A DNA stretch of 48,803 nt, taken from contig PXRX01000028.1 of NCBI GenBank assembly GCA_003023195.1, positions 83,543-132,345 on the forward strand, read 5' to 3'. This DNA comes from Halobacteriales archaeon QS_8_69_26. Lineage in GTDB: Archaea; Halobacteriota; Halobacteria; Halobacteriales; SW-7-71-33. The notes beneath the pieces were generated by a model. It was not told where the DNA came from. It ran no database searches and saw nothing but the letters and a program-made list of their open reading frames with translations. This document shows positions 15,175 through 24,365 of the stretch, piece by piece. Every line of letters starts with the position of its first letter. Position 1 is the first letter of the stretch. The position numbers and the translations under genes were made by a program.

Positions 15175-16233
15175 ATGGAGACGGACCACAGGGTCGTCGT
15201 GGGCGACGCCCGGAACCTGGCCCTGCCCGACGACTCGGTCGAACTCGTCGTCACCTCGCCACCGTACCCGATGATCGAGATGTGGGACGACCTCTTCGCC
15301 GACCTGGACCCGGCGGTCGAGGAGCGCCTGGCGGCCGGCGACGGCCGGGGCGCCTTCGAGGCCATGCACGCGCAACTGGACGAGGTGTGGGCCGAACTGT
15401 CCCGGGTGCTGGTCCCCGGCGGGGTCGCCTGCGTCAACGTCGGCGACGCGACCCGGACCGTCGACGACAGTTTCCGGGTCTACGGGAACCACTCGCGAAT
15501 CGTCGACGCCTTCGAGGACCTGGGGTTCGATCCACTCCCCGAGATCCTGTGGCGAAAACCCGTCAACTCGGCGGCGAAGTTCATGGGTAGCGGGATGATC
15601 CCACCCAACGCCTACGTCACGCTCGAACACGAGTACGTGCTGGTCTTCCGGAACGGCCCCGGCCAGCGGGAGTTCGACCCCGGCGCGGACCGCCGCTACG
15701 AGGCCGCCTACTTCTGGGAGGAGCGCAACCGGTGGTTCTCGGACGTCTGGACCGGGGTCCGGGGGGAGCGCCAGGCCCTCGACGGCGACGCCTACGGCGG
15801 GGACGACCCCCGCGACCGGTCCGGCGCCTACCCCTTCGCGGTCCCCTACCGCCTGGTCAACATGTACAGCGTCTACGGCGACACCGTTCTGGATCCCTTC
15901 TGGGGAACCGGAACGACCAGCCTCGCCGCGATGGTTGCCGCCCGGGACTCGGTGGGCTACGAGATAGAACCCGAGTTCGCCCGCGCGTTCGACGACCGGG
16001 TGGACGCCGTCCCGGACCACTCCCGCGACGTCGTCGAGGAGCGCCTCGCCGACCACCGGGCGTTCGTCGCGGAGCGACGGGCCGAGGGCGACGACTTCGG
16101 CTACGAGGCCGAACACTACGACTTCCTCGTGCGGACGAAACAGGAGCGACGGATCCGCCTCTACGCAGTGGAGCGCATGAAAGAGACGGCCGACGGCTAC
16201 CGCGCCGTCCACGAACCGGTCGAGGACCGGTAG
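15175..16233 (+). CDS. zim: Site-specific DNA methyltransferase, probably CTAG N4-cytosine type
   Basis: A 352-residue amino-methyltransferase of the beta arrangement: the catalytic motif IV TSPPYP comes first (residues 27-32) and the SAM-binding motif I DPFWGTGTT late (240-248). TSPPY is typical of N4-cytosine enzymes. Size and sequence recall the haloarchaeal orphan CTAG methylase (Zim, HVO_0794 type); the gene symbol rests on that recollection. No restriction endonuclease is adjacent. CTAG is strikingly rare in this window (I count about a dozen sites), which fits the genome-wide CTAG avoidance known in haloarchaea. The start is the ATG at 15175, and the gene is convergent with pheT. Confidence 0.8.
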   Translation: METDHRVVVGDARNLALPDDSVELVVTSPPYPMIEMWDDLFADLDPAVEERLAAGDGRGAFEAMHAQLDEVWAELSRVLVPGGVACVNVGDATRTVDDSFRVYGNHSRIVDAFEDLGFDPLPEILWRKPVNSAAKFMGSGMIPPNAYVTLEHEYVLVFRNGPGQREFDPGADRRYEAAYFWEERNRWFSDVWTGVRGERQALDGDAYGGDDPRDRSGAYPFAVPYRLVNMYSVYGDTVLDPFWGTGTTSLAAMVAARDSVGYEIEPEFARAFDDRVDAVPDHSRDVVEERLADHRAFVAERRAEGDDFGYEAEHYDFLVRTKQERRIRLYAVERMKETADGYRAVHEPVEDR

Positions 16234-16275
16234 TCACCGGGATCCGGTCGGCCGGAGAACCGGAGCCGGGGACGG

Positions 16276-17337
16276 TCACTCCAGGGCGTCCAGGCGGAAC
16301 TCGAAGGCCGCCACCGGCACCTCCAGGTCGTGTTCGACGATCACTTCGGGGTGGACCTCGCCGACGACCCCGACGGTTTCGCCGTCCAGGACCACGGCGG
16401 CGGCGCGGCCGGGGATGAACGTCGGGTGCTCGGTCGCCGGTGTTTCCAGTTCGACGCCGAAGTTGCGGGCGAGTGCCTGCAGGCGGGCCTTCGCGTCCTC
16501 GTAGGAGGCGTCGGTCCGGGCGAGGACGCCGGCGACCGACCGGTGTTCGGCGACGTTGGTGTTCTCGCTCTCGTCGACTTCGGCGACGAACCCGACCTCG
16601 GAGAGGTCCTGGGGGTAGGCCCGGTGGGTGTTGTTCTCCAGGACCATCAGCAGCGAGGGCAGCGCCCAGGTGCGGACCGCCTCGTAGGACTCGCTGTAGG
16701 GCTCCTTGATCCGGACGGGGTCGCCGGCGCCGGCGGCGTCGGGGTACTCCTCGGGCGCGAGGTTCATCCGGTCCTGTAGCTGGTCGGTGCCGATCAGGTG
16801 GAAGTTCAGGGTGTCCTCGAAGCCGAGGCCCACCAGTTGAGTGCGGGCGGCCTCCTCCAGGAGCGATCGGTCGTGGCGGCCGCCGACGGTGCTCACGTCG
16901 GGGTAGCGCGGTTCGAGTTCGTTGAAGCCGTAGGCCCGGCCCACGTCGTCGACGACGTCCACCGGGTGGAGGACGTCGACCCGGTAGGGTGGCACCTCAA
17001 CCTCGTACGCAAGCTCGTCGTCCCCCACCTCCTGGCGTTCGCCGCCCAGGCCGGACCGCTCCAGGAGGTCCAGCACCTCCTCCGGGTCGAGGTCGATCCC
17101 CAGGAGCGACTCGATCCGTTCGTGGGCGACGGTCTTGGTCTTCGTCGAGAGGTCCGGCCGGACGAGCGTCTCGTCGCCGTACTCGACCCTGACGGACTCG
17201 ACCGTCGCGCCGCGAGCGTCCAGCGCGTAGCAGACGACGTTGAGCATCCGGTCGATGGTCCACTGGTCGGTGCCGGTCATCTCGACGAACAGCTCCCGGG
17301 ACTCGGTCGTGACCTCGGTCCGGCGACCGTTGATCAC
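16276..17337 (-). pseudogene. pheT: pheT 3' fragment (phenylalanyl-tRNA synthetase beta subunit, frameshifted)
   Basis: This frame encodes the C-terminal 60% of archaeal PheT: VINGRRTEVTTESRELFVEMTGTDQWTIDRM, the B5 domain (VRPDLSTKTKTV... RIESLLGIDLDPEEVLDLL), and the catalytic-like core through to AFEFRLDALE. The ATG at 17337 is internal to the normal protein. Reading back in this frame, the sequence GELFSFPP just before VINGRR is recognisable as the usual LFSFPPVINGRR. The N-terminal part lies in another frame (17334-17894). Normal haloarchaeal PheT is one polypeptide of about 570 residues, so this fragment alone cannot be functional. Confidence 0.85.
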
Positions 17338-17894
17338 CGGCGGGAACGAGAACAGCTCTCCCGGTCCGAGTCGAGGGGGACGAACCGGTCGCCGTCGGGG
17401 GCGACGCCCGTGTACCGGATCGACTGCCCCTCGCCCTGGCCGGGCCGTTCGCCCTTCAGCATCGCGAGGTCGTGGACGCCGATGGCGCCCTTGGCCCGCT
17501 TGCGGCCCATCGTGGCGTGGAGCTTCTCCTGGAGCTGGATGAGCGACTCCAGGGCCGCCTCGTCGAGGTCCACGCCACGGATGACGGCCCCGGTGACGTA
17601 GGGCCGCTCCTCGGGGACGTCCTCGACCCGGATGGTCCAGTCGGGGTCGTTGGTGTTCGGGACGTACACCCCGCGGTCGTCGCCGTACTGGTAGCGCAGC
17701 GACCGGGCGACCCCCTCGACCGACAGGCGGTCCAGCCGGTCGGGTTCGAACTCGAACCGCAGGTCGCCCTCCTCCGTCTCGCCCTCGTACTCCAGGCCGA
17801 GCGAGAACAGGTCGGTCTTGAGTTGCTCGTCGTCCTTCTCGTCGTGACCGGTCAGGCGGCGGAGTTCGTCCGTGTCGATGTCGACGGTGGGCAT
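17334..17894 (-). pseudogene. pheT: pheT 5' fragment (frameshifted by an apparent internal deletion)
   Basis: The first 175 or so residues are normal PheT: MPTVDIDTDELRRLTGHDEKDDE, then RLSVEGVARSLRYQYGDDRGVYVP, then QLQEKLHATMGRKRAKGAIG, ending at GDRFVPLDSDRE. The frame then reads out of register (SCSRSRR) and stops over the start of the 3' fragment. From memory of other haloarchaeal PheT, about 35-40 residues (a PxEVLxxHPTGxTYADLV...YPAIYDDI segment) should lie between FVPLDSD and LFSFPP. They are missing, and the joint near 17360 also shifts the frame. It starts 1 bp overlapping pheS. PheT is essential, so misassembly or a second copy elsewhere must be considered. Confidence 0.85.
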
Positions 17895-19399
17895 CAGCGG
17901 ATCACCTCCTCGTTCCGCAGGTAGTCGAGGTCGACCAGCGTCCCGTGGACGTCGCGGATGTCCTCGGCACCGGTCGTGAGCATCATCAGTCGCTCGCCGG
18001 CCAGCCCCCAGGCCATCACGTCGCAGTCGACCCCCAGCGGTTCGAGCATCTCCGGCCGGAAGATGCCGGAGTTACCGACTTCGATGACCTCGCCGGTCTC
18101 GGGGTGCTCGCCGAACAGCTCGAAGCTCGGCTCCGTGTAGGGGTTGTAGGTCGGCTTGTACTCCAGGTCGGTGATCCCGAACTGGGCGTACAGCTCCTCG
18201 AAGGTCCCCATCATGTCGCGGATGGAGAGGTCCTCGGCCATCACCCACCCCTCTATCTGGAAGAACTCCAGCAGGTGGGTGGCGTCGAGTTCGTCGTTCC
18301 GGTAGGCCTTCTCGATGCTGAAGAAGCGCTGTGGCGGCTCCAGGTCACCGATCTGGTGCCCCGAGAGGTACCGGGCCGACAGCGAGGTGGTGTGGCCCCG
18401 CAGGGCCAGCGCCCTCGCGAAGTCCTCGTCCCAGGGCGAGTGGTACCCCTCGCCGTCCTCGCCGACCCCCTCGCGGTGGGCCCGTTCGACCCGGTCGACC
18501 AGGTCCTCGGGCAGGTCGTCGATGTGGCTCGGGTGGTCCAGAGCGAACCGGCCCCAGTGGGTGCGGGCCGGGTGGTCCTGGGGCATGAACAGGCAGTCGT
18601 TGATCCAGAAGTCTGCGTCGGCGTGGGGGCCGTCCATCTCCTGGAACCCCATCCCCACCAGCACCTCCTTGACGCGTTCGATCATCCCCCGGAGCGGGTG
18701 GACCTTCCCGCCGGTCACCGACGGAGCGTCGGCCTCGACGTTGTACTCGCCGAACTCCACGTCGCGCCACTCCCCGCTGGCGAGCATCCCGGGGGTGAGT
18801 TCGGTCGCCGTCTCGACCGTCTCGATCCCCTCCATCAGGGCGGTGACGCCCTCGTCGGTCAGGCGGACGCGGCGGACGGTCGAACTGTGGCGCTCGACCA
18901 GGTCACGGCGTTCCAGGCGGTCGGGGGTCCCCTCGTCCACGTCGGCCTCGTCGTCGGCCAGCACGTCGAGTGCCGTCGCCTCCGCGTCGGCGTCCGGGTC
19001 GGCGTCCGGGTCGGCCGTTATCTCGCCGGACTCGACCGACCCGTAGCCCTTCCGGCCGTAGTTCGCCAGCGCGATCTGTGTGCGGTCGCCCAGGTCGGCG
19101 GCCCCGACGACCTCGCCCATCGGGACGGGCGCTTCGTCGGCGCCGGCCGCGACGGCGGCGCGGTAGAGTCGGACCTCCGGAAGCCCGTCCTCCGCGTACT
19201 CGGACCCCTCGTCGGTCAGCACCGTCTCCTCGCGTTCCTCTTCCTCGACCTCGACCAGCCCCTCCTCTTCCAGTTCGAAGGCGGCGCGGGCGACCGTCTC
19301 CGGGGGAAGCCCGGTCGCCTCGGCGAGGGTGTCTATCGACTGTGCGTCGGTCGCGCTCGCGGCCTCCAGTACCGCGGCCTGTGATCGTGGTAGTCGCAT
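17894..19399 (-). CDS. pheS: Phenylalanyl-tRNA synthetase alpha subunit
   Basis: A 501-residue archaeal PheS. The N-terminal winged-helix repeats (residues 1-80, LPRSQAAVLEAASATDAQ...) are followed by an acidic insertion (DADPDADAEATALDVLADDEADVDE). The catalytic class II domain has motif 1 around HPLRGMIERVKEVLVGMGFQEM, motif 2 around RFFSIEKAYRNDELDATHLLEFFQIEGWV, and motif 3 in DVMAWGLAGERLMML. It charges tRNA-Phe together with PheT. Its stop overlaps the pheT start by 1 bp, the conserved pheST order. Unlike pheT, it appears intact and of normal length. Confidence 0.95.
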   Translation of the reverse strand: MRLPRSQAAVLEAASATDAQSIDTLAEATGLPPETVARAAFELEEEGLVEVEEEEREETVLTDEGSEYAEDGLPEVRLYRAAVAAGADEAPVPMGEVVGAADLGDRTQIALANYGRKGYGSVESGEITADPDADPDADAEATALDVLADDEADVDEGTPDRLERRDLVERHSSTVRRVRLTDEGVTALMEGIETVETATELTPGMLASGEWRDVEFGEYNVEADAPSVTGGKVHPLRGMIERVKEVLVGMGFQEMDGPHADADFWINDCLFMPQDHPARTHWGRFALDHPSHIDDLPEDLVDRVERAHREGVGEDGEGYHSPWDEDFARALALRGHTTSLSARYLSGHQIGDLEPPQRFFSIEKAYRNDELDATHLLEFFQIEGWVMAEDLSIRDMMGTFEELYAQFGITDLEYKPTYNPYTEPSFELFGEHPETGEVIEVGNSGIFRPEMLEPLGVDCDVMAWGLAGERLMMLTTGAEDIRDVHGTLVDLDYLRNEEVIR

Positions 19400-19735
19400 G
19401 TCGTTCGCTCGTTGGTCGGGGTAGCGCCGGGTGGTCAGTTGTCAGTTCCGATCGCGGGGGACGGTTTCGGCCGCCGACCGGCGGCGGCGTCCACCGCCCC
19501 TACCCCGCGAAGAAGAAGCCGAACCCCGGGCTGGCCGTCGGTCTGTCGCCTGCACGCCGGCACCGGCGGTGGGGTTCGGGTGCCATGTGAGGGCGTGACG
19601 GGATCCCCGGTGAAAAGCGTTCCGAGGCACCGATCGCGCGGGGCGAGGCCGAGACACACCCCGATCCGACCAGGGGCAACGGTCACCGTCGCGGACGCCG
19701 GCGAGGACGCCGACGACCCCGGATCCGACAGCGGA
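19400..19735. other. Intergenic region upstream of pheS
   Basis: This 336-bp stretch lies between the trpS stop and the pheS start, both on the minus strand. It should hold the pheS promoter. The best TATA candidate is the AAAAG stretch at 19610-19618, which would give a long leader. I see no gene, no repeat and no clear RNA. Confidence 0.4.
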
Positions 19736-21373
19736 CTACCGCCGCCGATCCGTCTCGAAGTCGATGTCCAGGTCGTCGAGTGCCTCCTCCAGTTCCGCCC
19801 GCTTCTCCTGGTGCTCCGCCAGGAACTCCTCCATCAACCGGGCGGCCTGCTCCTTGCAGTCCCCGCACAGTCGCTCGCCGCCGACGCACTCGTCGTACAC
19901 CTCCTTGGCGAACTCGTCGTCGTCGCCAGCGAGCAGGTAGGCGTACAGTTCGTAGACGGGACACTCGTCGGCCTCGCCGCCGAGTTCGCGCTGGAGTTCG
20001 GCCGTCTCGCGGCCCCCGGTGGTGGCGGCCTTCACCTTGTCGTAGCCGTCCCCGGGGTCGTCCAGCAGGGAGATGTGCGAGGCCGGCACCGACGAGGACA
20101 TCTTCCCGCCGGTGAGGCCGGTCATGAACCGGTGGTAGATCGACGAGGGCGGCAGGAAGCCGTAGCCGCCCTGGTCGAGTTCGACCTCGCGGGCGAGGTC
20201 CTCCGCCTCCTCCCGGGAGCGGTCGAAGGCGTCGACGTGGGCCTCGTAGACGCGCTTCTCGCCGTCGACGGCGTCGACCAGCGCCTCGAAGGCCTCCTCT
20301 GTGGCGTTGCGGTCGAGGAAGCGAACCCGGGGACGGAGCGGTTCCTTGCCGGCGTTCTCCAGTTTCTCGACCGCGGCGTCGCGGGCCGCCGTCGCGGCCG
20401 TCTCGTACTCCGCCAGCCACTCGGCGGCCTCGACGCAGCGGGGGCGGTCCGGGTCCTCGGCGTATTCCTCCCGGCGGTCGTAGGCGACCCCGACCAGTTC
20501 CCGTTCGGCGTCGGTCAGTTCGAAGCTCGCGTACGCCTCCGTGACGCCGAAGTACCGCACCCTGGCGGCCAGGTCCCGTGCCAGCCTGACGTGGGGGTCC
20601 TGGTCGGGACCGACCGGGATCACCGTCGGCTTGGGCTCGTCCAGTTGCGGGGAGAGGATGTCGGCCATCTGGGTGACGACCGACTGCATGTGCGAGACGT
20701 CCGTCTCGCCGTCGAAGTCGTAGATGGCCCCCAGTTCCGAGAAGTTGGCCTCGATGCCCAGTTCGAAGGCGAGGTCCTGGACCTCGCGGTTGTCCGACTG
20801 GCGGTAGAGTTCCCCCTCCTCGGGGTCGAACCCCAGCGCGAGCAGGCTCAGAACGTAGTCCCGGGCGTGCTCGTCTATCTCGTCCCAGGGGAGGTCGCGG
20901 GCACTGTGGGCCTCCAGGTCGGCGATCAGACCGTAGGCGTCCCCGCCCTGCTGCTGGTGCCAGATCAGTTCGTCGAACACCAGCTTGTGACCGATGTGGG
21001 GGTCGCCGGTGGGCATGAACCCCGACAGCGCGGCGAACGGCTCGCCGTCCCGCATCGCGTTCGCCACGGGCCGGTAGTCGCGGTGGCCGAAGATGACCCC
21101 CCGACGCATCAGGTAGTGCGGGTCGGGCACCTCCCCCAGTACCTCGTCGAACTCCTCGATGCCGAACTCCTCGAACAGCTTCCGGTAGTCCGCGACCGTC
21201 GAGGATCCCCAGGGATCGAGGGTCACGTCATCGGCCCCCTCGGCGTCCGCGCCACCGTCGGACCGGAGCTCCGACGAGCCCCCGCTCACCTCGCTCGCGG
21301 GGACACCGTCGGTCACCGCCCGATCATCCGTCTCTCGTTCCCCCGGGTCGTGGCCGTCGGTATCTCGCGTCAT
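19736..21373 (-). CDS. trpS: Tryptophanyl-tRNA synthetase
   Basis: A 545-residue class I synthetase of the archaeal TrpRS type. The HIGH-type motif is GDPHIGHK (HIGH at residues 126-129), followed by the HQQQGGDAYGLIADLEAHSAR segment. The KMSKS-type motif is GGKMSSS, preceded by SIYHRFMTGLTG. The first 50 residues are an acidic low-complexity extension not needed for the catalytic fold. The ATG at 21373 is chosen because a TATA-like element (21404-21412, minus strand) precedes it by about 31-39 bases. It charges tRNA-Trp. It is divergent from radA. Confidence 0.93.
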   Translation of the reverse strand: MTRDTDGHDPGERETDDRAVTDGVPASEVSGGSSELRSDGGADAEGADDVTLDPWGSSTVADYRKLFEEFGIEEFDEVLGEVPDPHYLMRRGVIFGHRDYRPVANAMRDGEPFAALSGFMPTGDPHIGHKLVFDELIWHQQQGGDAYGLIADLEAHSARDLPWDEIDEHARDYVLSLLALGFDPEEGELYRQSDNREVQDLAFELGIEANFSELGAIYDFDGETDVSHMQSVVTQMADILSPQLDEPKPTVIPVGPDQDPHVRLARDLAARVRYFGVTEAYASFELTDAERELVGVAYDRREEYAEDPDRPRCVEAAEWLAEYETAATAARDAAVEKLENAGKEPLRPRVRFLDRNATEEAFEALVDAVDGEKRVYEAHVDAFDRSREEAEDLAREVELDQGGYGFLPPSSIYHRFMTGLTGGKMSSSVPASHISLLDDPGDGYDKVKAATTGGRETAELQRELGGEADECPVYELYAYLLAGDDDEFAKEVYDECVGGERLCGDCKEQAARLMEEFLAEHQEKRAELEEALDDLDIDFETDRRR

Positions 21374-21543
21374 TCTGATGGTGGTCCCTCGCGCCGGACG
21401 GCGCAAAAAGGGTTCGCTTGGGGGGACGCCGCCCGATCCCGGGATCGGCCCCGGCACCCGCCACCGCACCTAAACCCGCCGATCCCGGATCGTATCGTCC
21501 CCTCGCAGTGTATTGGTTTCACTTTCACATCCCTGTTAACGGG

Positions 21544-21551
21544 AGTTTATG
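21544..21551 (+). promoter_or_regulatory. TATA box of radA
   Basis: AGTTTATG lies 25-32 bases upstream of the radA ATG at 21576. This supports the shorter start over an upstream in-frame ATG at 21549, which overlaps the element itself. Confidence 0.6.
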
Positions 21552-21575
21552 TGGCAGGGGGTCGGATCCACGACC

Positions 21576-22610
21576 ATGGCAGCAGACGCGGAACTCCAGA
21601 ACCTGCCCGGCGTGGGACCGGCGACTGCAGACAAGCTCCAGGACGCTGGCTTCGACGACTTCCAGGGGCTGGCGGTGGCCTCCCCCGGGGAGCTCTCGAA
21701 CGCGGCGGACATCGGCGAATCGACGGCGAACGACATCATCCAGGCGGCCCGCGAGGCGGCCGACGTCGGCGGCTTCGAGAGCGGCGCGACCGTCCTCGAA
21801 CGCCGCCGCGAGATCGGCAAGCTGACGTGGGGCGTCGACGAGGTGGACGACCTCCTCGGTGGCGGCGTCGAAACCCAGTCGATCACCGAGGTGTACGGCG
21901 AGTTCGGCTCCGGGAAGTCCCAGGTGACCCACCAGCTCTCGGTCAACGTCCAGCTCCCCGAGGAGCACGGCGGCCTCCACGGCAGCGCGATCTTCATCGA
22001 CAGCGAGGACACCTTCCGACCGGAGCGGATCGACGACATGGTGCGGGGGCTCCCCGACGAGGCCATCCAGGCGACGATGGACGACCGGGACATCGAGGGC
22101 GACCCCGGCGACGACGACGCCATGCAGGAACTGATCGAGGACGTCCTCGACAAGATCCACGTCGCGAAGGGGTTCAACTCCAACCACCAGATCCTCCTGG
22201 CCGAGAAGGCCCAGGAACTGGCGAGCGACAGCCAGGACGACGACTACCCCGTCCGCCTGTTGTGTGTCGACTCGCTGACCGCGCACTTCCGCGCGGAGTA
22301 CGTGGGTCGTGGCGAACTCGCCGAACGCCAGCAGAAGCTCAACAAGCACCTCCACGACCTCATGCGGATCGGCGACCTGAACAACACCGCCGTCGTGGTC
22401 ACCAACCAGGTGGCGTCGAACCCGGACTCGTACTTCGGCGACCCCACCCAGCCCATCGGCGGGAACATCCTCGGTCACACCTCGACGTTCCGGATCTACC
22501 TCCGCAAGTCCAAGGGCGACAAGCGGATCGTCCGCCTGGTCGACGCCCCCAACCTCGCCGACGGCGAGGCCGTGATGCGCGTCGACGGCGACGGCCTCGT
22601 CGCCGAGTGA
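21576..22610 (+). CDS. radA: DNA repair and recombination protein RadA
   Basis: A 344-residue archaeal RecA/Rad51 homologue, of normal family length. The N-terminal helix-hairpin-helix DNA-binding domain starts [15 protein letters not shown]. Walker A is GEFGSGKS (108-115, K114), the Walker B aspartate D232 lies in [15 protein letters not shown], and the C-terminal [23 protein letters not shown] contains the DNA-binding loop 2. It forms filaments on single-stranded DNA for homologous recombination. No intein is present. It is followed by the UPF0278 gene on the same strand after 75 bp. Confidence 0.96.
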   Translation: MAADAELQNLPGVGPATADKLQDAGFDDFQGLAVASPGELSNAADIGESTANDIIQAAREAADVGGFESGATVLERRREIGKLTWGVDEVDDLLGGGVETQSITEVYGEFGSGKSQVTHQLSVNVQLPEEHGGLHGSAIFIDSEDTFRPERIDDMVRGLPDEAIQATMDDRDIEGDPGDDDAMQELIEDVLDKIHVAKGFNSNHQILLAEKAQELASDSQDDDYPVRLLCVDSLTAHFRAEYVGRGELAERQQKLNKHLHDLMRIGDLNNTAVVVTNQVASNPDSYFGDPTQPIGGNILGHTSTFRIYLRKSKGDKRIVRLVDAPNLADGEAVMRVDGDGLVAE

Positions 22611-22685
22611 GCACCGCGATCGCCCGCAAGCGCCGCGTCTGACGCGCCCCCGCGCTTTTTACTCCCCTCCCCCGTACCCCCCGTA

Positions 22686-23336
22686 ATGCCCGACCACCCG
22701 CTCGGCGGGCGGTTCGTGCTCGACACGTCCGCGCTTCTCACGGAGGGGATCCGACGCGACGGCGAGGACCTGGCGGCGGCGCTCCGGCGCGTACTCGACC
22801 TGGTCGCCGAGGCGACCCTGTCGCTCGACGTCGCCTGTTACGTTCCACCGGCGGTCCACGACGAACTGACGGGGATCCTCGCGGCCAGGGAGGTCCCGGA
22901 GGACGTGCGCTCGACCCTCGACAACTGGGTGGTGACGAAGACGCCGGCCCGCCACGAGGTGGCGGTCCCCGCCGAGGTCGTCGGCGGGTTCGTCGAGGAA
23001 CTGTCCGACCGCGTCGACCGGGGGCTGGACGTCTCGGAGGCCGCGGTCCGCCGGGCCGACGCCGACGACCCGGTCGACCGCGTGGTCGCCGACCTGCGCG
23101 ACGAGTATCGCTCGGCACTCCGGCGCGGTCTGCTGGACTCCCGGGCGGACTTCGACCTGCTGGTTCTCGCCCGCGAACTGGACGCCTGCGTCGTCACCGA
23201 GGACACCGGTATCGTCCCCTGGGCCGAGGACTTCGGCCTCCGGCACCGCCGTGGCCGGGAGTTCCCCGCGCTCCTGGAGCGGTACCTCCGGGCAGCCGAG
23301 GGCGATGCCCCCACCGAGGGGACGGTCGAACAGTAG
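22686..23336 (+). CDS. UPF0278 / RNA ligase partner protein, PIN-like
   Basis: A 216-residue protein with a PIN-like nuclease layout: FVLDTSALLTEG at the start (D13), a conserved VPPAVHDEL segment, and DFDLLVLARELDACVVTEDTGIVPWAEDFGLRH near the end, supplying the acidic metal-binding residues. It matches the archaeal UPF0278 family, also annotated as RNA ligase partner protein. The actual activity is unproven. In haloarchaea it commonly neighbours radA, as here. A TATA-like CTTTTTAC at 22656-22663 lies about 25 bases before the ATG at 22686, so it may also have its own promoter. Confidence 0.85.
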   Translation: MPDHPLGGRFVLDTSALLTEGIRRDGEDLAAALRRVLDLVAEATLSLDVACYVPPAVHDELTGILAAREVPEDVRSTLDNWVVTKTPARHEVAVPAEVVGGFVEELSDRVDRGLDVSEAAVRRADADDPVDRVVADLRDEYRSALRRGLLDSRADFDLLVLARELDACVVTEDTGIVPWAEDFGLRHRRGREFPALLERYLRAAEGDAPTEGTVEQ

Positions 23337-23372
23337 GGTCGGCGCTTCGGTGGGATCGACCCGTTCGGGGTT

Positions 23373-23993
23373 TCAGCAGACCGGCTTGGGGTTGACGCCC
23401 TGTGTCTCCAGGCTGTCGACGTACTCGTCGTAGGCGGCGCCGACGACCCCGTCGGCGGCCGCGAGGGCTCGCTCGAACTCGTCGCCGTCGAGGGCCCCGT
23501 CGGCCAGGTCGAGCACCCGATCCAGACGGTCCTCCACGTCGTCGCCCATCCCCCGGAACGTGCTGGCGGTCCGGGGGTCGGCGTCGCCGACGAAGAAGCC
23601 GACCACCTGGCCCAGGTGGGCGTCGGTCACCAGCGTCTCGCCCAGCAGCCCGCCGATCCGCTCGGCAGTCCCGTCCAGGCCGTCGAGGTGGTCGTAGACT
23701 CGCGGGGGGTCCGGGTCGTGGTCGTCGAGTTCTCCCGCGATCGTCTCGTACCGGTCGGCCTCGGCGTCGGCGACGTCGGCGAACAGGGCCGCCGCGTCCC
23801 CGTGGTCCTCGTCGTCGGCCCACCCGCGGTAGGCGTCGCGCGCGCCGGCGGCGACGTCGGCGGCCGCCGCGAGTACCGCGTCGGCGTCCATCTCGCCGCC
23901 GGTGGCGGCGAACAGCGACTTCGAGGAGCCGAGGCGCGAGAGTTCGGTTTCCCGCTCGTCCCGTACCTCGTCGACCAGGTCGGAGGCGTCCAT
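23373..23993 (-). CDS. Haloarchaeal conserved helical protein (ferritin-like layout)
   Basis: A 206-residue acidic protein predicted to be almost all helical: long Ala/Asp/Glu-rich helices beginning DLVDEVRDERETELSRLGSSKSLF, with ALFADVADAEADRYETIAGELDDH and DEFERALAAADGVVGAAYDEYVDSLE. It resembles haloarchaeal proteins found beside radA that are variously labelled rubrerythrin-like or antitermination-like. I see no full EXXH pair that would prove a di-iron site, so no function is assigned. The ATG at 23993 begins the conserved N-terminus. It is convergent with the UPF0278 gene. Confidence 0.7.
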   Translation of the reverse strand: MDASDLVDEVRDERETELSRLGSSKSLFAATGGEMDADAVLAAAADVAAGARDAYRGWADDEDHGDAAALFADVADAEADRYETIAGELDDHDPDPPRVYDHLDGLDGTAERIGGLLGETLVTDAHLGQVVGFFVGDADPRTASTFRGMGDDVEDRLDRVLDLADGALDGDEFERALAAADGVVGAAYDEYVDSLETQGVNPKPVC

Positions 23994-24081
23994 ACCACCC
24001 GTAGTTCGCTCGAGGGCTTGAACGTTGGCTAACCGGTCAGCGGGCGTTTCGCGCCGGGGGGATCCCCGTCGACCGCCCTGG

Positions 24082-24276
24082 CTACTCCCCGAGGGTACCG
24101 AAGACGAACTCGCTGGTGCTCCCGAGGGGGTCGTCCACCGTCTCCACCCGGAGGTCCTCGAAGCCGGCGGCCGCTAGCTGGTCGAGGGTCCGGTCCCGAC
24201 CGGGTGCCGAGAAGAACATCCGCCCGCCCATCCAGCCCTCCCGCACCGTCTCGAACGGACCGCCGGGGAGGGTTCG
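24082..24276 (-). pseudogene. SAM methyltransferase 3' fragment, cut off by an IS element
   Basis: This minus-strand frame encodes RTLPGGPFETVREGWMGGRMFFS...DRTLDQLAAAGFEDLRVETVDDPLG...EFVFGTLGE and ends at a TAG at 24082. It is the typical C-terminal beta-sheet region of a class I methyltransferase. It has no start of its own and is the continuation of the fragment at 26267-26680. Joining base 24276 directly to 26267 restores an uninterrupted frame, LLMTV followed by RTLPGG. Confidence 0.8.
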
Positions 24277-24365
24277 TAACTGTTAATGAAGTTAGTATAA
24301 TTCAGTAGTGTTTAGAGGTATTCAGTAACACAACCTTTGTCAATATGCAATACATATAGAAAGGT

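Noticed and set aside
14875..16212. Upstream extension of the amino-acid-binding protein frame to 709 codons
   Set aside because: The extension passes through the 25-bp minisatellite and antisense to the methyltransferase gene. The Tat/lipobox signal peptide shows that the protein starts at 14874.
17945..19384. A 479-codon frame antisense to pheS
   Set aside because: It mirrors pheS codons (Val/Gly/Leu-rich mirror composition), has no recognisable domain and no promoter.
19412..22642. A 1,076-codon open frame on the plus strand over trpS and radA
   Set aside because: It runs antisense to trpS and out of frame with radA, its composition is typical of shadow frames in GC-rich DNA (Arg/Gly/Pro-rich in the second half), and both covered genes are clear conserved proteins.
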